A DNA stretch of 16,253 nucleotides from Proteobacteria bacterium UBA6908 (GTDB taxonomy: Bacteria; Pseudomonadota; Gammaproteobacteria; Acidiferrobacterales; UBA6901): positions 8,887 to 25,139 of the forward strand of contig DKBE01000070.1 of the NCBI GenBank assembly GCA_002451085.1. The letters run 5' to 3'. Of this stretch, positions 1 to 6,424 are shown piece by piece (the first letter of the stretch is position 1; each line of letters begins with the position of its first letter). The notes below the pieces were generated by a model. That model did no database searches, was not told the DNA's origin, and saw nothing but the letters and a program-made list of their open reading frames with translations. Made by a program: the position numbers and the translations under genes.

Positions 1-5
1 CCCCC

Positions 6-34
6 TTGCATCACGGTCGGTGGACCGCTAGGAT
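6..34 (+). promoter_or_regulatory. possible sigma-70 promoter of the lexA-polymerase operon
   Basis: Seen: TTGCAT at 6-11, a 17-bp spacer, then TAGGAT at 29-34. This predicts a start near 41, giving an untranslated leader of about 13 nt that just contains the ribosome site AGGAG at 44-48. No CTG-N10-CAG type SOS box is visible in the 53 bp available. The match is only moderate, and the window edge hides anything further upstream. Confidence 0.3.
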
Positions 35-53
35 GAGAACAAAAGGAGAACAC

Positions 54-650
54 ATGCCAACCGACCGCGAACGTGAGGTGTACGATTTTGTGCGTGCCTA
101 TACGCGCCGCCACGGGGTCGCCCCCAAGCTCAAGGAGATCGCCGCGCACCTCGGCATTGCCTCGCGTGGGGTGGTGCACCGCTATTTGCGTTCGCTCGAA
201 GAGGCGGGCCTGATCGTCATCGAACCGGATGTGGCGCGCGGTATCCGGATGGCCGCCAAGTCCACGCGCCGGGTAACCCTGCCGGTGCTCGGCCGCATCG
301 CCGCGGGACTGCCGATCGAGGCGATTCCGGACGAGACCGAAATCGACCTGTCCGAATTTTTCATGGGCCCGAACCGTTTTGTGTTGCGGGTGGCCGGCGA
401 GTCGATGATCGAGGCCGGCATCCTGAACGAGGACATGGTGATCGTCGAGAGTCGCGCCACCGCTCGCAATGGCGAGATCGTGGTGGCGCTGATCGACCGC
501 GAGGAGGCGACACTCAAATACTTCCATCGCAACGCCGACGGCTCGATCACGCTCCGGCCCGCGAACCGCACGATGGCCCCGCTGCGGTTTGCTGCCGAGC
601 GCGTCACTGTCCAGGGTGTGGTGGTTGGCCAGATGCGTTCCTACCGTTAG
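54..650 (+). CDS. lexA: LexA-family repressor (S24 self-cleaving peptidase)
   Basis: This is a 198-residue transcriptional repressor of the SOS type. Its N-terminal winged-helix domain (about 1-68) binds DNA, and its C-terminal S24 peptidase domain (about 75-198) cleaves itself when RecA filaments signal DNA damage. Visible hallmarks are the Ala84-Gly85 scissile bond in GRIAAG, nucleophile Ser117 in GESM and general-base Lys155 in TLKYF. The ATG at 54 is chosen because AGGAG lies 5 bp ahead of it; in-frame starts at 6 and 33 lack such a site. The recognition helix (around SRGVVHRYL, 38-46) differs from the SPNAAEEHL of classical LexA, so the operator may also differ. The polymerase gene follows 10 bp later. 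It may be the global LexA or a second, operon-specific paralog; the window does not decide this. Confidence 0.9.
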   Translation: MPTDREREVYDFVRAYTRRHGVAPKLKEIAAHLGIASRGVVHRYLRSLEEAGLIVIEPDVARGIRMAAKSTRRVTLPVLGRIAAGLPIEAIPDETEIDLSEFFMGPNRFVLRVAGESMIEAGILNEDMVIVESRATARNGEIVVALIDREEATLKYFHRNADGSITLRPANRTMAPLRFAAERVTVQGVVVGQMRSYR

Positions 651-660
651 CGGTTTCCAC

Positions 661-1914
661 GTGGCCACCGCCGGCGCCGACTGTTACTGGCCGCGCGCCA
701 TCCTGCACCTCGACATGAACGCGTTCTTCGCGTCCGTCGAGCAGCGCGATTTTCCCGAGCTGCGCGGCCGGCCGGTCGGCGTCACGAACGGTGAGGTTGG
801 CACCACGCTGATTACCTGTTCGTACGAGGCGCGTGCCCACGGGGTCAAGACCGGCATGCGGATTTACGACGCCCGCCGGCTGTGTCCGGATCTCATCCAG
901 CGCCCGTCCCGTCCCGGTGTGTATGTCCGCGAATCGACCCGCATCATGGGGGCACTGACGAATCTTACCCCGGACGTCGAAGTGTTCAGTGTCGACGAGG
1001 CCTTTCTCGACGTGACGCACTGCCAGCGCCTGCACGGCACGCCCGAACACATGGCGCGTTGGGCCCAGACGCTGGTGCGAAATGTGAGCGGCGGGTTGCC
1101 GTGTTCGGTGGGCGTGGCTGGCACCAAGTTGACGGCCAAGTACGCCTCGGATGTGCTCAAGCCGGACGGCATCACGGTGATCCCGCCGTGGGAGGCGCGC
1201 GATCGGTTGCGGGACGTGCCGGTGGAGAAGATCTGTGGCATCGGTCCGCGCATCGCCGCGTTCCTGGCCAGCCACGGGGCGCGCACCTGCGGTGACGTAG
1301 CGGCGCTGCCGATGAATGTGCTGGCGCGCCGCTACGGCGTCACCGGCAAGCATCTGTGGCTCGCCTGCCAGGGGCGTGACACCGGCGCTGTAATGCACGA
1401 CGTGGCGCCGCCCAAGACTGTTGGCCATGGCAAGGTGCTGCCGCCGCGCACCACCAGTGCCCGTGTGGTCGAAACCTATCTGCGGCACATGTGCGAGAAG
1501 GTGGCGGGCCGGCTGCGCCGCCTCGACATGCAGGCCGGCCGCCTGTACATCGGCCTGCGTTACGGTTTTCCGGATCACGGAATCGAGACCGTGATCGCGG
1601 TGCCACACGGCACGCCGGACGGCCGGCAGTTCTATGAGTCGGCACGCGCATTTCTGCAGGCCCACTGGCGGGGCGAGGCGGTGACCCAGGTGCAGGTCAC
1701 GGCTACCCACCTGATCAACACCAGCGGGCAGCTGGAGCTGTTCAGTCCCGAGGAGGTGCGGACCCTGCACCGTTTTGATGCCATCGATCGCATCAACAAT
1801 AAATACGGGGAATTCACCATCGCCCCGGCCACGATCCTGGAACGCTCCACCATGCCGAACGTCATTGCCCCGGCCTGGCGACCGGACGGTCACCGCCAGA
1901 CCATTCCGGACTGA
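661..1914 (+). CDS. dinB: Y-family translesion DNA polymerase (DinB/UmuC type)
   Basis: This protein is predicted to copy damaged DNA as an error-prone Y-family polymerase. The palm motifs are LDMNAFFASVE (catalytic Asp18 and aromatic steric-gate region) and SVDEAFLD (Asp112, Glu113). They are followed by GVAGTKLTAKYAS and the thumb helix-hairpin-helix around KICGIGPRIAAFL. A QLELF pentapeptide at 357-361 matches the sliding-clamp binding motif. It sits about 55 residues before the C terminus, as in UmuC, rather than at the end as in E. coli Pol IV. The tail RFDAIDRINNKYGE also recalls UmuC. The GTG at 661 gives 417 residues and lies 10 bp after the lexA stop, suggesting coupled translation. 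In-frame GTG 616 and TTG 625 inside lexA are alternatives, and none has a clear ribosome site. The family is certain; the DinB versus UmuC label is not. Confidence 0.85.
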   Translation: MATAGADCYWPRAILHLDMNAFFASVEQRDFPELRGRPVGVTNGEVGTTLITCSYEARAHGVKTGMRIYDARRLCPDLIQRPSRPGVYVRESTRIMGALTNLTPDVEVFSVDEAFLDVTHCQRLHGTPEHMARWAQTLVRNVSGGLPCSVGVAGTKLTAKYASDVLKPDGITVIPPWEARDRLRDVPVEKICGIGPRIAAFLASHGARTCGDVAALPMNVLARRYGVTGKHLWLACQGRDTGAVMHDVAPPKTVGHGKVLPPRTTSARVVETYLRHMCEKVAGRLRRLDMQAGRLYIGLRYGFPDHGIETVIAVPHGTPDGRQFYESARAFLQAHWRGEAVTQVQVTATHLINTSGQLELFSPEEVRTLHRFDAIDRINNKYGEFTIAPATILERSTMPNVIAPAWRPDGHRQTIPD

Positions 1915-2014
1915 ACGCACGTCGGCGTTACCGTCGAGCTTCGCTTCAGGCAGAATGAGCGCCATCGGCGGGGTAAAGGGCCGGTCCAATCAATCATGAA
2001 TCGGAGTGAGCACG

Positions 2015-2839
2015 GTGAGGCAATCAGGCAGGGGCAGGGTGTTGGGTGCGGTCATGGGGGTGATGGCGGTATTCGGTCCGGTGGCGCATGCCGATCTGGT
2101 GCTGAGCGCACCGCCACGCGAAAGCCGCGAGGCTGGCGAAAAGCTGTACGGCGCACTGGCCGAATATCTGTCGAAAGCCACCGGCGAAAGAATCGTGTAT
2201 CGCCATCCCGATAACTGGGGCATCTACCAGGCCTACATGACCAAGGGCGAGTACGATCTGGTTTTTGACGGACCGCACTTTGTCAGCTGGCGGATGGCGC
2301 GTCTGCAACATGTCCCGATCGCGGCTCTGGACGGCAAGCTCCGTTTTGTCGTTGTCTCGAAAACGGACAACACACGGGTTCACCAGCTTAACGATCTCAT
2401 CGGAAAAGGGGTGTGCGGACACGCTCCCCCCAACCTGGCCACCCTGACACTGTTTGACCAGTTTACCAACCCGTCACGCCAGCCCCTGCTGGTGGAAACC
2501 AAGGGGTTTGACAATGCCTATCAGGCCCTGTTGTCAGGACGGTGTGTGGGCACCGTCCTGCCGGCCGAGCTGTACCGCAAATACGATGGGCAGGCGAAAC
2601 ACACCCGGGTTCTGTATGAAAGTACCGCAGTATCCAACCAGGCATTGACTGCCGGTCCGCGGGTATCGGCCGAGGTGCGAAAGCGCTTGCAGCAGGCGCT
2701 GCTGTCTACGGAAGGCAAGCCAGTGGTGCAACCGGTCGCGGAAAGTGCGGGTGCCAGTATTTTCATTGCAGTGACCGACGCCGACTATCGCGGTTATGAC
2801 AGCTTGTTGCGAAATGTCTGGGGGTTTGAACAGCACTGA
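2015..2839 (+). CDS. PhnD-like periplasmic solute-binding protein, orphan
   Basis: This is a 274-residue exported protein resembling the phosphate/phosphonate (PhnD/PtxB) family of substrate-binding proteins. The N terminus is a clear signal peptide: a basic MRQSGRGR, a hydrophobic stretch to about residue 23 and a cleavage site AHA at 24-26. The mature part starts DLVLSAPPRES, with EKLYGALAEYLSKATGERI and YDLVFDGPHFVSWRM typical of the family. GTG 2015 is preferred because GGAG at 2003-2006 lies 8 bp upstream. GTG 2006, the longest reading, would overlap that site. No ATPase or permease gene is adjacent. It may therefore serve a transporter encoded elsewhere or act as a sensor-type binding protein. 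The ligand cannot be read from the sequence. Confidence 0.8.
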   Translation: MRQSGRGRVLGAVMGVMAVFGPVAHADLVLSAPPRESREAGEKLYGALAEYLSKATGERIVYRHPDNWGIYQAYMTKGEYDLVFDGPHFVSWRMARLQHVPIAALDGKLRFVVVSKTDNTRVHQLNDLIGKGVCGHAPPNLATLTLFDQFTNPSRQPLLVETKGFDNAYQALLSGRCVGTVLPAELYRKYDGQAKHTRVLYESTAVSNQALTAGPRVSAEVRKRLQQALLSTEGKPVVQPVAESAGASIFIAVTDADYRGYDSLLRNVWGFEQH

Positions 2840-2844
2840 CGCAC

Positions 2845-2859
2845 CGGGCGGCTTGCCCG
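2845..2859 (+). terminator. weak hairpin after the PhnD-like gene
   Basis: A 5-bp GC stem (CGGGC at 2845-2849, GCCCG at 2855-2859) with a 5-nt loop starts six bases after the stop codon and is followed by TATTTG. The T-tract is poor, so this is at best a leaky terminator. Confidence 0.28.
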
Positions 2860-2872
2860 TATTTGCCTGTCA

Positions 2873-2900
2873 TTGCCGGCAAGCGGGTTCATCCTATAAT
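2873..2900 (+). promoter_or_regulatory. sigma-70 promoter of the lysine-tail protein gene
   Basis: The -35 box TTGCCG (2873-2878), a 16-bp spacer and a perfect -10 TATAAT (2895-2900) predict transcription starting near 2907, about 35 nt before the ATG at 2942. The repeat GGCAAGC (2878-2884), which pairs with GCTTGCC at 2851-2857, touches the -35 box. Confidence 0.65.
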
Positions 2901-2941
2901 CAGTACTGGTGCGAGATCCTTGAATGCCAAGTGGAGGGCAT

Positions 2942-3529
2942 ATGCAGATTCTTGATCAGGCGGTGGAGTTAATCCGGAAACGTGGCGGGAACGGCCCACA
3001 GGTGGCCTCCAGGCTCGAAGCCTTGGCGACACTGTGCGACGAGGCCGCACGCATCTGGAAAAGCTACATCGATACGCCGGGTGCGCCAGGAGACAAGTAC
3101 ACACTGGTCAGCTGGATGGGTGCGGGCCGGGCCAATGAACTTTACGAGCTGAGTCTCAAGGCCAAGGTGTTGGTGGATGAGGTGCGTGCCGGGGCCGGAC
3201 CACAGGCACGGCTTCTGGTGCTGGATGAAAGTCCGATCGTCATGGCGTATGCGCAATTAAAAGATGGCGAGACCGGACCACAGGCAGCCCGGGATCGGCT
3301 CACGGCCCAGCAGGCCATGAGTCAGCACCTGCGCTCGCTGGCCGGCCAGGTGCGCAGCGTTAAGCCAGGAACCGCCAAGGCTGCCGGCAAGCCAGCCGTG
3401 AAGAAAAAGGCCGCGAAACAAAAGCCGCCAAAGAAAGCCGCAGCCAAAAAGAAAACCACCGCCAAGAAGAAGGCGGTCAGCAAGAAACCGGCCAGGAAAC
3501 CCGCAAAGAAAGCTCCGAAGAAGAAGTAA
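2942..3529 (+). CDS. protein with histone H1-like Lys/Ala-rich C-terminal tail
   Basis: I do not recognise the N-terminal domain. The protein has 195 residues in two parts. Residues 1-140 are an ordinary, mostly helical-looking domain (Leu/Ala-rich, containing YTLVSWMGAG at 53-62). Residues 141-195 hold 24 lysines in KKA, KPAKK and AAAKKK patterns, like the tails of eukaryotic histone H1, chlamydial Hc1 and Pseudomonas AlgP. Such tails bind DNA or other polyanions nonspecifically, so a nucleoid role is plausible but inferred. There is no signal peptide. ATG 2942 is chosen because GGAGG at 2933-2937 lies 4 bp ahead; an in-frame ATG at 2924 has no good ribosome site. The gene has its own strong promoter and its own terminator, so it is a single-gene unit and probably well expressed. 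Confidence 0.8.
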   Translation: MQILDQAVELIRKRGGNGPQVASRLEALATLCDEAARIWKSYIDTPGAPGDKYTLVSWMGAGRANELYELSLKAKVLVDEVRAGAGPQARLLVLDESPIVMAYAQLKDGETGPQAARDRLTAQQAMSQHLRSLAGQVRSVKPGTAKAAGKPAVKKKAAKQKPPKKAAAKKKTTAKKKAVSKKPARKPAKKAPKKK

Positions 3530-3553
3530 TCCACGGCCCGGCTTGTACCGTCA

Positions 3554-3592
3554 GCGCGCGCAACCCTCGAGGTTGTGCGCGTTGTCTTTTTA
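3554..3592 (+). terminator. rho-independent terminator of the lysine-tail gene
   Basis: The stem GCGCGCAACC (3556-3565) pairs with GGTTGTGCGC (3571-3580) with one G-T wobble, around the 5-nt loop CTCGA. TTGTCTTTTT follows directly. This isolates the upstream gene from the SGNH hydrolase gene. The remaining 130 bp up to 3721 show no convincing promoter (only an isolated TAATAT at 3672-3677). Confidence 0.75.
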
Positions 3593-3721
3593 TACTCTCG
3601 TGCAATTGTGACAAAAACTATCAGGCCGCGGCGCTGTCGGACATTCTGTAGACGGAGCAACGGGGTGGCCCTAATATCCCGAAACACTGTTCAATAGAGC
3701 ACTGAACCGAGGAACGTAAAT

Positions 3722-4948
3722 ATGTCCGTTTCAACGCGAGCCCGGCGTATTACGGGGGTCGTGGCCTGGCTGATCGCCTTTCATGTGTTGCTGGCCTATG
3801 GATTGCCGGAAGGTCTGTTCATCGGTCTCGTCATTGGCCTGGGCGTGTTGTACTGGCGTGCCGGTGCCATGGCTGCGGCCACCGTGTCGATGACGCTGGT
3901 TCTGGTGACGGTGATGTACTGGGCAACCCTCAAGGTCACCGGTTTTGAAGATCGCATCTATTACCGCCCGGATGAGAAATACGTCGTATTCGATTACAAC
4001 AACAATCATCGCCGCTATGCGTCCAGCATTCATGTCGAGGCGGACATGCCGCATGGCGATTTGCGCGCCATGACGACCGATAACGTTGCCGAACCACGCC
4101 ATATCACCTTTCACACCGACCGTGACGGGTTTCGCAACGAACAGGATTACCATGGCCAACGTTTCCTGCTGATCGGTGACTCGTTTGCCGCGGGCAGCAG
4201 CAACAGCCACGAAGACGCGCTGGTTTCCCAGTTAAAACGTACATACAAGCTCGATACCTATAGTCTTGCCTATCCCGGTAGTCCGGCTGATTACCTTGCC
4301 TATCTGCAGGGATTTCTAAAACGCCACCCGGGCGATGCCCGGGTGTTGTTGTTTGTGTTCGAAGGCAATGACTTCGAGGAAAGTCGCGGTCGCCCGGAAC
4401 ACCTGGTGGCGCGATATGGGCGCCGCTATTACGAAATGTTTTCCGGACTGAACACGTACCGGGTAACCAAGTCGCTCATCAAGCGCTTCACACGCAGCCG
4501 TACCATCAGTGAAGGCAGTGGTCTGTTGATCACGGAACTCGCCGGTCAGAAGATGGCCTTCTATCAGCGTTATGTGAATGTCACTCGCCAGACCGTGCTG
4601 CCGCCGCCGGAGGGCTTTGAAGAGGTATTTACGAACTTCAAGCCATATCTGCAACAGGTTTACTTTATTCCCACCAAGTACCGTGTTTATCACCAGCATG
4701 TGCATCCCGGCGAGAAATTGCCAAACGCCCAGTGGGACTACCTGGATGGTGTTTGCCGGCAGCTCGGCCTGCGCTGCACAAACCTGACCGCCGCACTGGT
4801 GCAGGAATCTGATGCACTCCTCAAGCGTGGAGAGTTCACCTGGTGGCGCGATGACACCCATTGGAATCGCAATGGCATCGCCGTTGCAGCCCGGATCGTT
4901 GCGGCCGATTTGAATCGGGCGACACAGAACGGCACAACGAAACCTTAG
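3722..4948 (+). CDS. membrane-anchored SGNH/GDSL-type hydrolase or acyltransferase
   Basis: The 408-residue protein has hydrophobic segments at about 11-26, 31-45 and 49-69, followed by a globular domain from about 75. The catalytic blocks of the SGNH fold are visible: LLIGDSFAAG with Ser154, EGNDF with Asn216, and WWRDDTHWNRNG with Asp377 and His380. THWN is shared with the AlgX/AlgJ polysaccharide O-acetyltransferases, but here the Ser block precedes the His block, which is the classical SGNH order. The domain probably faces the periplasm and deacylates or acetylates an envelope polymer; this is inference. The start has GAGGA at 3709-3713, 8 bp upstream. No polysaccharide biosynthesis genes adjoin it. 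Confidence 0.8.
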   Translation: MSVSTRARRITGVVAWLIAFHVLLAYGLPEGLFIGLVIGLGVLYWRAGAMAAATVSMTLVLVTVMYWATLKVTGFEDRIYYRPDEKYVVFDYNNNHRRYASSIHVEADMPHGDLRAMTTDNVAEPRHITFHTDRDGFRNEQDYHGQRFLLIGDSFAAGSSNSHEDALVSQLKRTYKLDTYSLAYPGSPADYLAYLQGFLKRHPGDARVLLFVFEGNDFEESRGRPEHLVARYGRRYYEMFSGLNTYRVTKSLIKRFTRSRTISEGSGLLITELAGQKMAFYQRYVNVTRQTVLPPPEGFEEVFTNFKPYLQQVYFIPTKYRVYHQHVHPGEKLPNAQWDYLDGVCRQLGLRCTNLTAALVQESDALLKRGEFTWWRDDTHWNRNGIAVAARIVAADLNRATQNGTTKP

Positions 4949-4971
4949 CAAGAGTGATGCTGACGCGCCTG

Positions 4972-4999
4972 TTGGCAAGTTCGGCAAGGATCGCTTAAT
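4972..4999 (+). promoter_or_regulatory. possible sigma-70 promoter of the alpha/beta hydrolase gene
   Basis: TTGGCA (4972-4977, five of six consensus bases), a 16-bp spacer and CTTAAT (4994-4999, four of six) lie in the 88-bp gap after the SGNH gene. The predicted start is near 5006, about 30 nt before the ATG. Confidence 0.35.
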
Positions 5000-5036
5000 G
5001 AGTAGCGGCTGAGTAACAAGGAGCGTGCGTCACACA

Positions 5037-6401
5037 ATGAGGTCTCAGGGCATTTTTCTGGTAGCCATGCTCGGTCTGGTCAGTGCGGCCGCCGCCGAAT
5101 CCAGAACTGTTAGTGAAGTCCTCACCGAGCCGGTCTTTCACGGCCAGGTCCAGTACTACGAGGATGGCCCGAAAAACGCCCCCACGGTGGTGCTGGTGCA
5201 TGGGCTCGGCGACAAGGCCGCTCACGACTGGAACAGTCTTACTCGTGTATTGTCCCGGGAATTTCGTGTCGTCCGATTTGATCTTCCGGGTTTCGGCCGT
5301 TCCAGCAAGGGCAACGCCTCCTATACACCCGATAACTACGCAAGCCTGATTCGCTACCTGGTAGAACGGCGTATTCGGGCCGAACCTTTTTTACTGGTCG
5401 GTCATTCCATGGGCGGGGCCATCGCCCTGCGTTATGCCGCCCGATACCCCCAGAGCGTGTCAGGCCTGGTGCTGATTGATGTGCCGGGAATTCTGCATCG
5501 GTCCGTATACAGCCAGCACCTGGCGCGTCAGGGCCTTGGCTCAATGGTTCCGGGACTGTCCATGGCGCCTAACGATCCGTTGGGGAACCTGCTTGGCAAT
5601 GCATTCAGCAATGTCGAACGGAAACAATTGATGCCCGAGCTGGTGCTTCAGTTTCCCCAGATACGTCAAAAGATGCTCAACGGCGAACCGGCCAAGATTG
5701 CCGGACTGGCCCTGGCGCTGGAGGATTTCACTCGTGACATCACGGCCGTCAAGAATCCGACGCTGGTGCTTTGGGGGGAGCGTGACACGGTGGCACCGTT
5801 GCGTACCGGGCGACTGCTGGCCGCCGTGATGCCGCAATCGCAGCTGACGGTGTTTGAGGGCAGCGGTCATGTGCCGATGGACGATGTGGCGGAGCAGTTT
5901 AATAAAACCGTCCTCGACTTTTTACGAAACCCGCAGGTCAATCATGTCAACGCCATATTGCGCACCCCGCTCACACCCGTGCAGAACAATCGGGTGGCAC
6001 AGTGCCGGGACCGTGACGGGATGACCTTCGAGGGAGAGTATGAGCAGATCAAGATTATCGGATGCCGGAACGTGGTGCTCCGTCGTGCACGCGTGCACAA
6101 ACTGCGCCTCATCAATTCCGATGTATCGATCGAGGATAGCCGGATTGGCGGCGGCGATGGCGGCCTGGTGGCAGACGATGCGCGCGTCATCATCACCGGC
6201 AGCCGGATCGAAGGTAAGGTTGCCATCACGGTGATTGAGGCGAAACTCGATATTGCCGGCAGCCGGATCATTGGCGAGGACGCTGCAATGGCGGCACGCT
6301 ATACGTCCGAAGTAGTGTTCTCGGTCAGTCGAGTGGAAAGCCCGTATAACTTCGGAGAGCTGCATGGCTTCCGGGTAGTGACGGCGAAGGATCTGCTATA
6401 G
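5037..6401 (+). CDS. exported alpha/beta hydrolase fused to a C-terminal beta-solenoid
   Basis: The protein is 454 residues long. A signal peptide (about 1-20, MRSQGIFLVAMLGLVSAAAA) leads into an alpha/beta-hydrolase domain (about 40-295). It has the oxyanion HG motif in VLVHGLGD, nucleophile Ser124 in GHSMGG, acid Asp250 in WGERD and His278 in GSGHVPMDD, so it should be an active esterase, lipase or amidase in the periplasm or outer membrane. Residues 320-454 are not part of that fold. They contain four SRI/SRV motifs with serines at 368, 389, 409 and 431, a 20-22 residue pitch typical of right-handed beta-helix rungs. ATG 5037 lies 13 bp after AAGGAG (5018-5023), and GTG 5025 lies only one base after it, so the exact start is unsure. 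The substrate is unknown. Confidence 0.85.
   Translation: MRSQGIFLVAMLGLVSAAAAESRTVSEVLTEPVFHGQVQYYEDGPKNAPTVVLVHGLGDKAAHDWNSLTRVLSREFRVVRFDLPGFGRSSKGNASYTPDNYASLIRYLVERRIRAEPFLLVGHSMGGAIALRYAARYPQSVSGLVLIDVPGILHRSVYSQHLARQGLGSMVPGLSMAPNDPLGNLLGNAFSNVERKQLMPELVLQFPQIRQKMLNGEPAKIAGLALALEDFTRDITAVKNPTLVLWGERDTVAPLRTGRLLAAVMPQSQLTVFEGSGHVPMDDVAEQFNKTVLDFLRNPQVNHVNAILRTPLTPVQNNRVAQCRDRDGMTFEGEYEQIKIIGCRNVVLRRARVHKLRLINSDVSIEDSRIGGGDGGLVADDARVIITGSRIEGKVAITVIEAKLDIAGSRIIGEDAAMAARYTSEVVFSVSRVESPYNFGELHGFRVVTAKDLL
6196..6269 (+). repeat. 60-bp-spaced direct repeat inside the solenoid coding region
   Basis: The 14-base string CCGGCAGCCGGATC occurs at 6196-6209 and again at 6256-6269, exactly 60 bp (20 codons) apart and in the same frame. 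Each encodes the GSRI of one solenoid rung. This suggests that rungs arose by duplication. Confidence 0.8.
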
Positions 6402-6424
6402 GGCACGGCCGTGGCAGGCCGGTT

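Noticed and set aside
604..1989. Long minus-strand open frame opposite the polymerase gene
   Set aside because: It is antisense to a gene with clear polymerase motifs, has no family motif or ribosome site, and arises from GC-rich codon bias.
2851..2884. GCTTGCC / GGCAAGC inverted repeat upstream of the lysine-tail gene
   Set aside because: The 7-bp arms have a 20-nt loop and overlap a weaker hairpin; there is no sign of a riboswitch or a clear operator, so it is only noted at the promoter entry.
4972..4986. Second possible sigma-54 promoter (TTGGCAAGTTCGGCA)
   Set aside because: GG and GC are separated by 8 bp rather than 10, and the TTGC box is missing.
6404..6421. Palindrome CACGGCCGTG and hairpin CGGCC-GTGGCA-GGCCG after the alpha/beta hydrolase stop
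   Set aside because: The stem is only 5 bp with a three-T tail, so it does not qualify as a terminator; chance GC-rich symmetry is likely.
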